Origin: Carposina sasakii
Taxonomy: Eukaryota; Arthropoda; Insecta; Lepidoptera; Carposinidae
Direction: 5' to 3'
Length of the DNA: 64,000 bases
NCBI GenBank assembly: GCA_014607495.2
Contig: CP053155.1
Coordinates: 3,596,001 to 3,660,000, forward strand
Made by a program: the position numbers and the translations under genes. The notes below the pieces were generated by a model. It made no database searches and was not told the DNA's origin. It saw only the letters and a list, made by a program, of their open reading frames with translations. Of the stretch, positions 9,466 through 20,372 are shown piece by piece; position 1 is the stretch's first letter, and every line of letters begins with the position of its first letter.

Positions 9466-12400
9466 TTAAAAGAGTTCATCTATACTTTGCTTATGCAGTG
9501 CAGTCCGCCGGCAAACAGGGATCATTTCACAGCTAGGCTGATGACTGCATTGGAGATCTCTGCCACTTGTCTGACTTTTCGAATATAGCACTGCTTGGCA
9601 TTTTGGTATATCGGGACAAACAGGTTCGTGTCGACAAGGCTTACCTTTCGGCCTTACTTGTGTACTTACGTGTCCCTGATCCAGGTTAATGTGAACATGC
9701 TTCGATTTAGATTGCAATCTGTTCATTTGGTCGTAATTGATGGATGTTCTTTGAATGGACGACTTTAAGAGTTGCTTGTACATATCACCTTGCACTTCGT
9801 ACGCGTTTTGGTTGACATACTTCACTTTGTAACAGCCTATGTCGACGTCACATACCAGGGACTCGATACATTGAATTTTCTTATCTGTTTTGTAGTCTAG
9901 ATAGTGTTCGGATCGCCGGAAGTATGGTGAGTAATTGAACTGACAGGATTTGCTGGAGTTTATCTGCGGAAATTCAGCGACGACGTAAGGGTTGTAGTAC
10001 CTTGGTACTTCAGTTATAGACATAACACGGTATGGAGCAGCTTTCGGTGTAGGACCAGGCAATTTTACGCAGCCGTTTATCAAAATACAAGGAGGGTTAT
10101 GAATACATAAAATCTTTCCTTTATATTCGTCCTGTACCCACTTGGAGACGTCATCATGCGGTAATTGACAAGGTTTATCAGCTATGTTTTTGGGTTTATT
10201 TTTATCTGTCAATTTTTCAGGTTTCTTATCTTGTGGTTTCTTGGGAGGCTCTGGTTTTTTACTTGGAGCGCTGTCTTTCCTGTGTGGTTCACCTTTCTTT
10301 GTAATTTTGATACCGTGTACGGGCACTTTCGGTATATCTGAATATTTTTTGGCATCACCTGATTTACTAGGAGTTTTAGACGCGTTGACTCCTTTAAGCC
10401 TCTTTGGTGTCTTTTGCGTAGCTTTAGTTGCCCTGGGTTTGGATGCACCTCTTCTAGGCTTGTCTTTCGACTTTTGTGTTGACTTTGATGCTTTTCCACT
10501 TCCACAGCAACTTGAACATTCTTTATCTCTCTTCGTATCTCTAGGCGATGCTCTAGATGGTCGTGGTTTACTGGGAGGTGACTTTCTACTTGGAGTAGAA
10601 GCTCCTGATGAGGGAGCGGACGTTTTAGGTTTATCAGATTTTTTTCCTGAAGGAGCAGCTGGTTTTTTGACTGGCGGAGATGCTGACTTTTTGGCTGGAG
10701 GACCAGCTGGTTTTTTTGCTGGTGTACTGGATCGTGATGAAGGGGTGGACGATTTAGACTTATCTTTACGTGGTTCTGGTTTTTTGGCTGGAGGAGCTGA
10801 TTTCGGTTTTTTAGGGGGAGGAGATACGGCCGCTGGTTTTTTTGGTGGAGGAGCTGATGCTGGTTTTTTAGGTGGAGGAGCTGCCGCCGCTGGTTTTTTA
10901 GCAGGCGGAGCAGAAGCAGGTTTTTTGGCTGGAGGAGGAGTAGCTGGCTTTTTAGCCGGGGTAGCAGCCCTAGATGAAGGCGCGGATGGTTTATCTTTTA
11001 GCTTTTCAGGTTTCTTAGGTGGAGGAGCGGCAGCTGGTTTTTTAGCTGGAAGTGCAGCTGGCTTTTTGGCTGGAGTAGCCGCCCCAGAAGAATGGCCTGA
11101 TGAAGGAGTGGAAGATTTAGGTTTATCTTTCAGCTTTTCTGGTTTTTTAAGTATAGCATCTTGCTTTTTAGCTGGAGGAGCTGCTGGTTTTTTAGCTGGA
11201 GTAGCTGCGCCTGATGAAGGTGCGGATGTTTTAGGTTTACTCTTTGGCTTATCCGGTTTCTTAGCGGGAGAGGTATCTGGTTTTTTGCCACCAGTAGAAC
11301 CGCATGTTGGAGAACAGGTTGAAGCCGGTACTGAAGGTTTGGGTTTATCTTTTGCCTTATCTGGTTTCTTTGATGGAGTTGCAGCAGGTTTTTTCGATGG
11401 TGTAGTAGTGCCGGATGATGGTCCTGATGATGATGGCGCTGATGATTTCGCTTTATCTGGTTTTTTAGCAGGAGGGGTAGTTGGCTTCTTGGCTGGTGGA
11501 GCTGCTGCTTTTTTGGCTGGAGTTGCAGAGCCCGACGATGGCCCTGATGATGAAGGAGCTGAAGATTTGGGTTTATCTTTCAGCTTATCTAGTTTTTTAG
11601 CTGGAGAAGCCCCTTTCTTTTTGGCTGGAGTAGAAGCCCCTGATGAAGGTCCTGAGGATGAAGGAGCCGATGTTTCCGGCTTGTCTTTAGGTTTAGCAGG
11701 TGGAGTTGGTTTTTTAGATTGAGCAGCCGCTGGTTTTTTCGCTGGAGCAGCGGCACCTTTGTCCGGCTTTTTAGCCGGAGGGGTGAGTGCTTTTTTGGCA
11801 GGAGGAGCTGCTGGTTTTTTTGCTGGAGTAACAGCACCCAATGAAGGGGCAGAGGTTTTAGGTTTATCTTTGGGTGTTTCAGTTTTTTTAGACGGTGGAG
11901 CAGGAGCTGGTTTCATCGCTGCATTTTTTTGTGTTCCGCCACATGTAGAACCACAAGGTGAAGAAGGTTTGGATGTTTTAGGTTTGTCTTTCGGTTTATC
12001 TTGTTTTTTAGCAGGTGGAGCAGCTTTTTTCGCTGGAGTAGCAGCACCTGAAGAAGGACCTGATGATGATGGGGCTGACGTTTTAGGTTTTTCTTTTAAT
12101 TTATCTGGTTTTTTTGCTGGTGAATCAGCAGCTTTTTTGGCTGGTGGAGCTGCCGGTTTCTTAGCAGGAGTAGCTGCGCCTGATGATGGTCCAGATGATG
12201 AAGGAGCTGACGATTTAGGTTTGTCTTTAAGTTTTTCTGGCTTTTTAGTCGGAGCCGATTTTTCAGATGGAGAAGCAGCACCCGATGAAGGGGCAGGGGA
12301 TTTAGGTTTATCTTTAGGCTTTTCTGTTTTTATTGCTGCTGGAGCTTGCTTCTTAGGTGAGGGAGGTGCTTTTTTGGCTGATTTTTTTGTTTTGGCTGGT

Positions 12401-14562
12401 GGTTCTGCAGGTTTTTTGGATGGAGTAGCAGCGCCTGACGAGGGACCAGATGATGAAGGTGCTGATGATTTAGGTTTATCCTTAAGCTTTTCAGGCTTTT
12501 TAGTTGGAGCTGCTGGCTTCTTAGCTGGAGTTGCAGCACCCGACGAAGGAACGGGGGATTTAGGTTTATCTTTAGAAGGTTTTTTTGCCGCTGGAGCCTG
12601 TTTCTTAGGTGATGGAGGTGCTTTTTTGGCTGAACCACATGATGAACCACAAGATGAAGAAGGAGCAGAAGTTTTAGGTTTGTCTGGTTTTTTTTCAGGT
12701 TTTTTTGCTGGTGTAGAAGCCCCTGATGAGGGAGCTGATGATTTTGGTGTATCCTTTAACTTTTGAAGTTTTTTTTCAGGTGCAGCTCCCTTTTTAGCTG
12801 GCGTAGAAGCACCCGACGAAGGTCCAGATGATGAAGGTGCCGACGTTTTAGCTTTTTCTGGTTTTTTAACCTTCTTAGGAACCTTTGTTGGGGTAGCGGC
12901 TCCTGATGGTGGTAAAGAAGATTTTGGCTTATCTTTCTTAGTTTTCTTTGTTGGCGTAGCAGTTCCCGATGGAGGAAGAGAAGTTTTAGGATCTGGTTTA
13001 GGCTTTTTCTTAGGTGCTGCTTTAGTTGGAGTAGCAGCTCCAGATGTTGGAGCTGATTTCTTAGGAGTACTGGCACCCGATGCTGAGGCACTTGTTTTTT
13101 TAGGTGTTGGTGGTAATTTGCATTCAATTATTAGAGATCTATTATTCAGTAATTCCGCTAATGTACTGTCACTGTTAGGTGCAGGCTTAAACGACACATC
13201 ACATTGGATATTTATTGATTTATTCAACTTTGAATCACATCTTATACTTCCACATGAACATGGGTCTTTATGTCCTTTGCCACCCGGTTTCTTTTTTCCT
13301 TTGTCAGAATGTTTGGTCTTACTATTTTTTGGTGTAAGAGGTGATTTCGAAGTGCTTTTGGAACCACTTGAACCAGAACCTTTCTTTGGGGTAGCTTTAT
13401 CAGATTTTGGCCCACTGCTTTTTGAAGAAGCACTTTTAAGACTACTTGCAGTTGTAGGAGTGCCGCTTGTTGGAGTAGCACTTTTTGATTGAGGTTTGGC
13501 CTCAGATTTCGATGCTGGCTTTGGCGGAGGTTTCGCAGTTTTCGCTAGACCTCTCGGTTTTATTGAAGCACAACCCTTTTTATTATTTTCACAGGAACAA
13601 TTGCAATTTTTTGTACATCTAACATGTGAAACTGTGTGGTCAGTAATTTTATTATAAAAACTTTCCCAGAATGTAGAAACTGACTTGTTAAGATATTTTG
13701 TTTTATTTTCCACTGTCTTAATTGCTGACTCATTACATGAATTACTAGATTTCAATGTGTAAGACCACTTTTGTTCCGGGAAATCTGTACTAATAACAAG
13801 CTGTACTGGTATGTCATCTACGTTATTTAATGTATCGCTATTGGATATCACGTCTGAATTACTCATAAATGATTCTGATGAAATGCTTAGGCTAAAGTCT
13901 GGTGAAGACCATTCATCATCAGTTTCCTGCATTTCTTGTGTTTTGGTACATACCGTGCTTGCATTTTGTCTGTAAGCACAATTGCTATCGCTGAGTATTG
14001 ATGAATCATAACTTAAGTCTTCTTCGGATGAATCTTGCTTAATTATGTCATATCTTGTATGAATAATGTATGTCTGGCATTCATTGTTTACATATAGATT
14101 TTTCACATTGCGTTTCTCACTCACTGCACTATGACTAAACAATTTAGAAATGAATGGTATTACTTTCTTTCGAATCTTCGCAGGATTTCGTTTACTCACT
14201 GGCATATTATTACATAATTCTAGATCTTCCTTTTTATCAACATTATGATTCTTATCAATTTCTGATACTAATTTCTTCTTGATTTTTTTAATGATTTTAT
14301 TAGCATTTGTCACGGTGGAGTACCATGAGCTATCTGCTTTGTATCGTTCCTTGTTGTTATATGAATATTCATCTTTTCGGCAATTCTTTGGCGAGCATTG
14401 TTCTTTGCAGCGGTAGTAAAAATGCTTGGCTCGTTTGATGCGTGTTCTGTGTCTCCGTTTTGAGAAAGAGGGAACACCTAAGTCTTCAAAACCTGAGGTA
14501 TCGTAATGCACTTCGCAATACACAGGGTTGTATGTAACCAAATGTTCATCGGGTGTTTGCAT
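9466..14562 (-). CDS. Giant single-exon Lys/Pro/Ala/Ser repeat protein with Cys/His C-terminal modules (1698 aa), family unknown
   Basis: Uninterrupted frame; ATG at 14562-14560 (A at -3), TAA at 9466-9468. No other in-frame ATG lies between it and an upstream in-frame TAG about 24 codons away, so this start is preferred, though an upstream exon cannot be excluded. Layout by residue: 1-160 basic with scattered Cys; 170-260 acidic, Ser-rich; 316-331 Cys cluster (C316, C320, C322, C324, C331) and CSCGSIRC at 435-442; about 480-1330 some twenty imperfect units of the type KDKPKSSAPSSSGPSSGAAT followed by PAKK, spaced mostly 30-44 residues; 1349-1353 CSSCC; 1486-1684 four C-x5-C-x5-C modules. No signal peptide or membrane segment is visible. 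TPAKK, SPKK and TPKK motifs resemble linker-histone H1 tails and sperm basic proteins; CGS/CSP variants recall Cys-rich sperm-tail proteins. A chromatin or sperm-structural role is inference. No canonical AATAAA was found within about 450 bp downstream. Long open frames on the opposite strand are composition shadows. Confidence 0.85.
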   Translation of the reverse strand: MQTPDEHLVTYNPVYCEVHYDTSGFEDLGVPSFSKRRHRTRIKRAKHFYYRCKEQCSPKNCRKDEYSYNNKERYKADSSWYSTVTNANKIIKKIKKKLVSEIDKNHNVDKKEDLELCNNMPVSKRNPAKIRKKVIPFISKLFSHSAVSEKRNVKNLYVNNECQTYIIHTRYDIIKQDSSEEDLSYDSSILSDSNCAYRQNASTVCTKTQEMQETDDEWSSPDFSLSISSESFMSNSDVISNSDTLNNVDDIPVQLVISTDFPEQKWSYTLKSSNSCNESAIKTVENKTKYLNKSVSTFWESFYNKITDHTVSHVRCTKNCNCSCENNKKGCASIKPRGLAKTAKPPPKPASKSEAKPQSKSATPTSGTPTTASSLKSASSKSSGPKSDKATPKKGSGSSGSKSTSKSPLTPKNSKTKHSDKGKKKPGGKGHKDPCSCGSIRCDSKLNKSINIQCDVSFKPAPNSDSTLAELLNNRSLIIECKLPPTPKKTSASASGASTPKKSAPTSGAATPTKAAPKKKPKPDPKTSLPPSGTATPTKKTKKDKPKSSLPPSGAATPTKVPKKVKKPEKAKTSAPSSSGPSSGASTPAKKGAAPEKKLQKLKDTPKSSAPSSGASTPAKKPEKKPDKPKTSAPSSSCGSSCGSAKKAPPSPKKQAPAAKKPSKDKPKSPVPSSGAATPAKKPAAPTKKPEKLKDKPKSSAPSSSGPSSGAATPSKKPAEPPAKTKKSAKKAPPSPKKQAPAAIKTEKPKDKPKSPAPSSGAASPSEKSAPTKKPEKLKDKPKSSAPSSSGPSSGAATPAKKPAAPPAKKAADSPAKKPDKLKEKPKTSAPSSSGPSSGAATPAKKAAPPAKKQDKPKDKPKTSKPSSPCGSTCGGTQKNAAMKPAPAPPSKKTETPKDKPKTSAPSLGAVTPAKKPAAPPAKKALTPPAKKPDKGAAAPAKKPAAAQSKKPTPPAKPKDKPETSAPSSSGPSSGASTPAKKKGASPAKKLDKLKDKPKSSAPSSSGPSSGSATPAKKAAAPPAKKPTTPPAKKPDKAKSSAPSSSGPSSGTTTPSKKPAATPSKKPDKAKDKPKPSVPASTCSPTCGSTGGKKPDTSPAKKPDKPKSKPKTSAPSSGAATPAKKPAAPPAKKQDAILKKPEKLKDKPKSSTPSSGHSSGAATPAKKPAALPAKKPAAAPPPKKPEKLKDKPSAPSSRAATPAKKPATPPPAKKPASAPPAKKPAAAAPPPKKPASAPPPKKPAAVSPPPKKPKSAPPAKKPEPRKDKSKSSTPSSRSSTPAKKPAGPPAKKSASPPVKKPAAPSGKKSDKPKTSAPSSGASTPSRKSPPSKPRPSRASPRDTKRDKECSSCCGSGKASKSTQKSKDKPRRGASKPRATKATQKTPKRLKGVNASKTPSKSGDAKKYSDIPKVPVHGIKITKKGEPHRKDSAPSKKPEPPKKPQDKKPEKLTDKNKPKNIADKPCQLPHDDVSKWVQDEYKGKILCIHNPPCILINGCVKLPGPTPKAAPYRVMSITEVPRYYNPYVVAEFPQINSSKSCQFNYSPYFRRSEHYLDYKTDKKIQCIESLVCDVDIGCYKVKYVNQNAYEVQGDMYKQLLKSSIQRTSINYDQMNRLQSKSKHVHINLDQGHVSTQVRPKGKPCRHEPVCPDIPKCQAVLYSKSQTSGRDLQCSHQPSCEMIPVCRRTALHKQSIDELF
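9469..10170 (-). other. C-terminal domain of the giant protein: four C-x5-C-x5-C modules
   Basis: Residues 1465-1698. Non-repetitive and clearly more complex than the array. Modules: C1486-C1492-C1498, C1565-C1571-C1577, C1643-C1649-C1655 and C1672-C1678-C1684. Modules 1, 3 and 4 also share H at +2, P at +4 and I at +9 (C-x-H-x-P-x-C-x2-I-x2-C); module 2 keeps only the Cys spacing. The spacing could suit disulphide or metal binding, but no named zinc-binding family fits. It ends six residues after H1690 with SIDELF. Confidence 0.7.
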
Positions 14563-14850
14563 ATTGTCATCGGTTTCCTTGTATACATATTTAGGTATTT
14601 TTATGCATATCGACTTACAGGATAAATGGTTCTAATATTTTTTTATCAAATGTTTTGATTTCGGCTACATTTCTTGTGTTTACATTTTGCAAACCACTGT
14701 GATAGAATTTGACAGAAAATTCTGTCAATAACTTTTAAAATGTCATAAATACCATAAATATGATAGGACAACTAAATAGTTTTATTCGTTTCTACAAATA
14801 AAGAGGATTTTAATTTTCATTCTCATAAAAATCTCGTAAATGTGTCTCGT
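14563..14850 (-). promoter_or_regulatory. Upstream region of the giant gene with a 9-bp-arm palindrome
   Basis: The gap between the start codon and the next dispersed repeat (14855) is under 300 bp, so promoter and leader probably lie here. No convincing TATA box is seen. A perfect inverted repeat TTGACAGAA-AA-TTCTGTCAA lies at 14709-14728, about 150 bp upstream of the ATG. A regulatory role is speculation. Confidence 0.25.
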
Positions 14851-14854
14851 CTTC

Positions 14855-15088
14855 AGCCTATTGCAGTCCACTGCTGGACGTAGGCCTCCCCTAAGGCTAG
14901 CCACAGGGGGGTTTTGCCCATAATCACCACGCTGGGCAGGCGGGTTGGTGACCGCAGTGTGATTTTCTGACTAAGTTGTCAGCACGGGAGGCGCTGCTGC
15001 CCGCCTCCCTGAAACCCTTATTCGCCTCGTACGATACCCACGGGCAGGCATGGGGTGGTACAAACTCTACTCTGCCGGCACCACGCTG
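14855..15088 (-). mobile_element. LINE 3' end T copy
   Basis: Contains AGCCTATTGCAGTCCACTGC, GGACGTAGGCCTCCCC, CACCACGCTGGGCAGGCGGG, GGAGGCGCTGCTGCCC and TCTACTCTGCCGGCACCACG. The same block recurs at 25558, 45050, 50604 and 62310, and its short end (CAGTGGACTGCAATAGGCTG plus TGA-type repeats) at 35498, 42695, 48527 and 61105. The (TGA)n-like terminus points to an RTE-like non-LTR retrotransposon. Confidence 0.65.
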
Positions 15089-15377
15089 CTATTAATGACT
15101 GCATTTAATATTTTTCTATTCTAACTCATTAATTTATATTCCTTTCAGGAAGGCCAACACTGGACAACAGGGTGATTTATCTATCCAGGTATTAAACAAA
15201 CGAAAGATGTCTGATGGTGGGGTCTATCATCAGAAGGCCTGAGGGAAAGTAAGTATGCCATTGCCATTGTATGCCAACATGCAAAAATATGCATAGCTTT
15301 AAGGGCCGCTTGCACCAAGCTCTTAATCCTGGAAAAATTAGACGTTTAACTCGTACAGACGTCTTCTTAGATTTATA

Positions 15378-15578
15378 TAAGTTGTAACAAAAGGAGTATT
15401 TAAACTAAATACTACTACAGCTAAGAGAACCTATCTACATAATTTTAAAGCTCGAAATCACTTGTTTATTTTTCAAAATTTCGAACTGCATAAGAAAACT
15501 CCATACAATCTGTAAAAGTGAACAGTGGACTATTTTCATAGCATTTCACTTAACACACAACCGTTTTTTTACAGGGTT
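15378..15578. mobile_element. MITE-A copy, strongly diverged
   Basis: GTTGTAACAAAAGGAGTAT, GAGAACCTATCTAC, CTCGAAATCACTTGTTTATT and CATTTCACTTAACAC follow the family order, but termini are decayed. Confidence 0.5.
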
Positions 15579-15579
15579 T

Positions 15580-18500
15580 AAGAGAAGTGCTAGTCTTTGA
15601 AGACAACAGCATCTATTTTATATTACAGCCAATATTGCTATTGCTGGAGTTCAAGATCAAATGCGCAATAATTATGTATTAAACCTTCAATTGCTTTTAC
15701 CTTCGGTTTTCATGGTATAATTTTAAGCCTAGAGTCAATTTAATCCATTAGCCACAGTCACTAATACAAGTAAGGGCCACTTGCACAAAATGCTTAACAA
15801 TAGATTAAATAGACTTTACTCACTGAATACGGGCAACGTTTCCAAAATATCGCTCGTCTTACCTTTCCGTCTCCATTTACTTTAAGGTCTGGCTATACCG
15901 GTTTTTATAAACAAAAAACTCTTCTAATTATAAAATTCATATATCGTACCAAAAGCATTCCCCGTGCATTGTTTCGAACAAAACGCGCACAATGGCGCGA
16001 CACGGGGCAACGTATTAAAACAAAGAGGGTACCGAAAATCGAAATTATTATTATAAGAATTAAACGCTAAATTAATATGCAGAGGTGATACGTCATACTG
16101 GATACGTTGCGCATTCGAGTGGAGGGAAATGTTGGTGTAGTGTGCTTAAGTGGTGTTAATATTTTAGATTTGTTAATTCTTGAGAATATAATTATTATAA
16201 GGGTGAATACGTCATGATTACAAAAAACTGTGGATTGGCTTTCAATAGGTAATTTTTATAACAATGTAATAACGTATCAAGTAATTTTAGTAGGTATTTC
16301 CTGTTTTAGTGAATGCATCTTCTGAACCAACTATGTGCTACCAAGAGCGAACTGTTTTTAAGGAGCAACGGTGGCCAAATCTTAGATTAGAAACTGACAT
16401 GCCATTGATTTTGGACTGTTATAAATAACACAGTTTCCTTTACTTCGATGAAATACGGTGTTCAAAAAAGGTTAGTTTTATCAAGTATCAACCGAAATCG
16501 GTTGAACTACAAACCCAAGCAACGCGTCACACTAGAAAATAATAGGAAAGGAATAAAAAAACTAACCCAAGGTGAATGCCGGAGCACGTAGAAAAGGTTT
16601 TAGATATAATGAAACGAAAGGGTTCGGTATAATAGGGGCGCGACCCTCATAATCATAGGTGATCTAATGCTGGCCGGTTTTTGTCCTTTTTTGTTTTCGG
16701 AATTCAAATTGGTACGGCTATTAAGTTTCGGCCAGAGAGTTTGAGGTTTAGGTTTTTGATTAAACTTTTTGGTTTGATGTTTTATAACATGAGGGCTTTG
16801 GATTATAATTATACTTAGTTTGGGATAGTTTAAGAACATTTACACGTTTTTATTAAAATATTTGTGGAGAACAAAAATGGCTTGCTTCATGAATTGATAC
16901 AAATTATAACCACACATATAAGTAATGCAATTCAGTAATGTAGTGGTCCCTGTAGTTAAAAAGATACACATACCTACCCACAAGAAAGATAACAGAAACA
17001 ATTACAGACTCTACCTCAGATTTTCCTCATTTAAGGTTAGATCTTTAATTTTTCATAATTACCTACTTGCTTCATTCACTTTTTTCTCATTTTCTCCTCG
17101 CTTTTTTCATACTATCATCTGAATTTATAATGGTACCATAACGTTTTTCTTTTATACCTAATCATCATTTATTGACTACGCTGATGGACCGTGTTTCGTT
17201 CTCTTTATTTGACGCCTCTTACGCACACAATTATTTGACGTCTCTTGACGTAAAATTAAAGCAAATAAATCAGCACGAACATAATTTGGTGAAACTGGAC
17301 CCAAGGATCAGCAAATAAATGCTATAAACCTAAAAATAGACACCAAAACATGTTAAAAATAGCCAAAAACCAGTTTAGTGCCGTTAGCCCCACATGTGTT
17401 CTTAAAACGGCGTAATTTAAAAAAAGAAGCCAGATCTTATACAATTGAACTTTTTGTATGATCCCCCGCACTGATTCCCGGTGTCCTCCAAAACAACATA
17501 AAACAAACTTAAGAAGCAATTATGAAATTAAAACGCATACAACTTTATTTCCTAAAGCCATAGCAGTAAGACTGCGGTGTTATAAAATGAATGGTAATGC
17601 AGCGAATGAAAGTCGAGTCTTTTGAAATGAGTGGAATTATTTTCATATTTTTTAAATTCAAACTCGGAATGTTATCGTTTTTAAGAAAACGTTTATGCAG
17701 TAAACTCTGAGTACTCGTATAATAAGAAACAAGATGGACGGACTGATGAAGAATATGAAGCCACAAAGTAATACGTTCCTACCTATATTATCTGTAACTA
17801 ACTGCCTTTTCGCTATCGTCATTGGTTATTTTACTAATATTAAGTATAGTAAAATAATCCAAAAATGTACGGTTTCGGTGTTATGACTAATTTTATGTTT
17901 ATTTACAAAATCACCATTTTTAATCCATGCCAATGCATACAAAAAACTAAAATACATACCATCACCTCAACATTTCAGTAAATTCTATTTTAAAAATAAG
18001 TTAATTATTAAAAAAAATAAGTATCTACTTACTACAGTCCTCATTTTCAAAGAGATAGGTGGATATTTAATTTTAGATGCGATTTGAAACGTTTTAAAAC
18101 TTTATATTGGATTGTAGGAACTACCACGTATAAACTTAAGTAATATCTAAATTAAAATAAAGTCTACATTTAACAGGTTAGGAATTAATGAAACGCACGA
18201 GTTTTTACGAGTGACCTTTTTACGACTTATTTATCATTCGACGTATATATTTTAGGAAAAATAGTTTTTATTAAGCTGATATCTCGTTATTTACCTAATT
18301 AGGTAGGTGCCAACTTTATTCGTTTTTTTTTTATCATCTTTTAGAAACTTATATAATTAATTAACTTTGAAAAAACATAACTTCCTCTTGTGGAGCAATC
18401 GGGTAGTTTACCCGGGTCCGTGGATTATGCCCACAGTGGTCGACGCACATGTGACCGACGACGCCACCGATTTCGTATTAGTGCGATAAAATTGATAAAG

Positions 18501-18611
18501 ACAGACAGGCACAAAATTGTTTGTGCGATTACATTAAAATATTAATTTTAATATTTTATAGTTTAAAATTATGCATGGAAATTACAGATAGGTAAATTAA
18601 AGTGATTTGTT
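15580..18611. other. Long unassigned AT-rich stretch
   Basis: No gene recognised. GGGCCACTTGCAC near 15775 (and a similar start near 15303) has its inverse, GGTGCAAGTGGACC, near 19857; this is the terminus of a common short lepidopteran element type, but pairing across 4 kb is uncertain. 18400-18440 has a short GC-richer patch. Confidence 0.35.
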
Positions 18612-18872
18612 ATCTTGGACACAAATAAGCTTCGTAGTTTCCCGAACGCTGCCCAGCCGAGTTGGATTCGCCGATTTACCTCCTTCTCAAGTTGGACCTA
18701 CCTATTGACCGTCTGTCCCAGGTAAACATACTCGTCAACAACTTCGAGCATCGAGCTCCCAACCAGTACAGGAGTGGGCGGCATATGGACGTTCGACATG
18801 GTCTTAGTCTTGTCCATGTTCATCTTCAGGCCCACCTGTTGGGAGACTCGATTGAGGCCATCGAGCATTAGA
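18612..18872 (-). mobile_element. RTE-type LINE reverse-transcriptase fragment
   Basis: The first 160 bp match the 5' part of the LINE copy at 28323-28952 (TCTTGGACACAAATAAGCTT, GTTTCCCGAACGCTGCCCAG, GTAAACATACTCGTC). It extends further upstream in the LINE than that copy does. Small deletions break the frame. Confidence 0.7.
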
Positions 18873-20372
18873 TTCCTTTATGTTTTTATACTATGAGTGT
18901 ATACATAACACATTAAGGTTGCTTAAATATTGGTCACTAAATGATTTTTTCGTTAACTGTATTGAAATAATATTGTAATAAAAATGATTAGAAACTGTGG
19001 GCGTAAGCCACGGACCCGTTTACCCAAATACATAGATCGTAGAATACCTTTACAGACTTAAAAACGTAACTTCAAAAATTGGTTGCATACAAAACAAAAC
19101 CCATATCACTTTAAAAATTACTTTACAATTCCAAAAGGTTTTTCAAAAATGGATCTTTTAAATCAATTATTTACCACATTAGCACCCGCACCAATATTAG
19201 AATTACACGAAAAAACAATTTCAAATTCAAACGGTGGAACGTCAATCGCGAATTTGATTTGATTGGCCGAGTCCCCACGGGATGCGTGATACCGAAAGTT
19301 GGGAAAATGGGGGAAAATAATAAAAAATTCTTTCACATGTGCCAGGCGTCCACTATAACCAGACCTTAGCTACCCTAGTAAATCGAAGTTAATTCAACAC
19401 GACTCCCAATATTGGCAGCTCAAGTTATAGTGGACGTTCCAATCGACCATTTTACCTTATCCCGCGCTTCCCTTACCTTTTTGCGGGATTAGATTTGCGT
19501 AACATTAGAACATAGGTCTAGTTATATTGGTGGGTATTGCAAGGGATGTGTGGGGTAACCAATCATAAGTCGAAGTTTCGATTGATTGGTATGGGGCGAT
19601 TTTGGCAATACGTGTGGGGGCGCGATTTTTTTGCCGTATGAGCCATGTGGGTGGAGCACTTAAGGCATATATGCCCTTAACCATCCTATAGATATAAGGA
19701 GTATATCTATAGATGGCCTCTTTACGTTGAGAGAGACATAAACGAGGCATTCATCCTCCCGTCCAGTCTACATTTAAAACGGATTCTGGCATTATTATTT
19801 TTAAACTCCTTCATAACTTATCCCGAACCAAAAGTAAAGTGATTAACTTGACTTGGTGCAAGTGGACCTTGATACATCAAAGTCAATATATAATTTTAAA
19901 ATCATAAAGTTTAGAATGAAACTAAATAATTATATTCAAATTTTGAATTCAAAGCGTTTCTTACGCAAGTAAAGGTGCGTTCACACGGGTTATCGGCCGC
20001 AAATAAATAACGTCGTTCGACGACTTTCACTCATTTGAATGTCGATTATCACTTAAATATGTAATGGCTACTTTATTGTATGGAATTTGTGAAGGTGGGT
20101 ACTTAACATGAAACAGAAAAAAAATAGAAAAAATAACACAAGTAGAGTTTTAGTTTTGTAAAAGAACAACTTAACTCTATTTACCTTAGGGATCTTAATG
20201 TGGGACCAAGTTGATGTGCTGTGAATTGTGTGAATATAAGTATGGTAGTAAGTATTTGGACGATTTTGGACAGACATGCTTTCAGTTCAATGTGGTGTGT
20301 ATATTATATTACATATAATACATACTTATATTGTTAGATATATATTCCATGCCATTTTCCAGTCTATAATTT
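18873..20372. other. Unassigned stretch with minor repeat traces
   Basis: No gene. CGTCCACTATAAC near 19348 and GTTATAGTGGACG near 19424 form a short inverted pair about 95 bp wide. A SINE-1 tail fragment lies at about 20184-20238. Confidence 0.35.

Noticed and set aside
10184..12766. Long plus-strand open frames (512 and 335 codons) rich in GFLAGG motifs opposite the giant gene
   Set aside because: They are the antisense mirror of the Lys/Pro/Ala/Ser array: repeat codon composition keeps the opposite frame free of stops, and they lack the complex N- and C-terminal parts seen on the minus strand.
12096..13481. Several minus-strand frames of 60-120 codons rich in Leu/Gln/Arg
   Set aside because: Out-of-frame readings of the same array.
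15772..19872. A 4.1-kb transposon bounded by GGGCCACTTGCAC and its inverse
   Set aside because: The termini are short and common; similar ends also occur near 15303, no target duplication was found and no transposase lies between.
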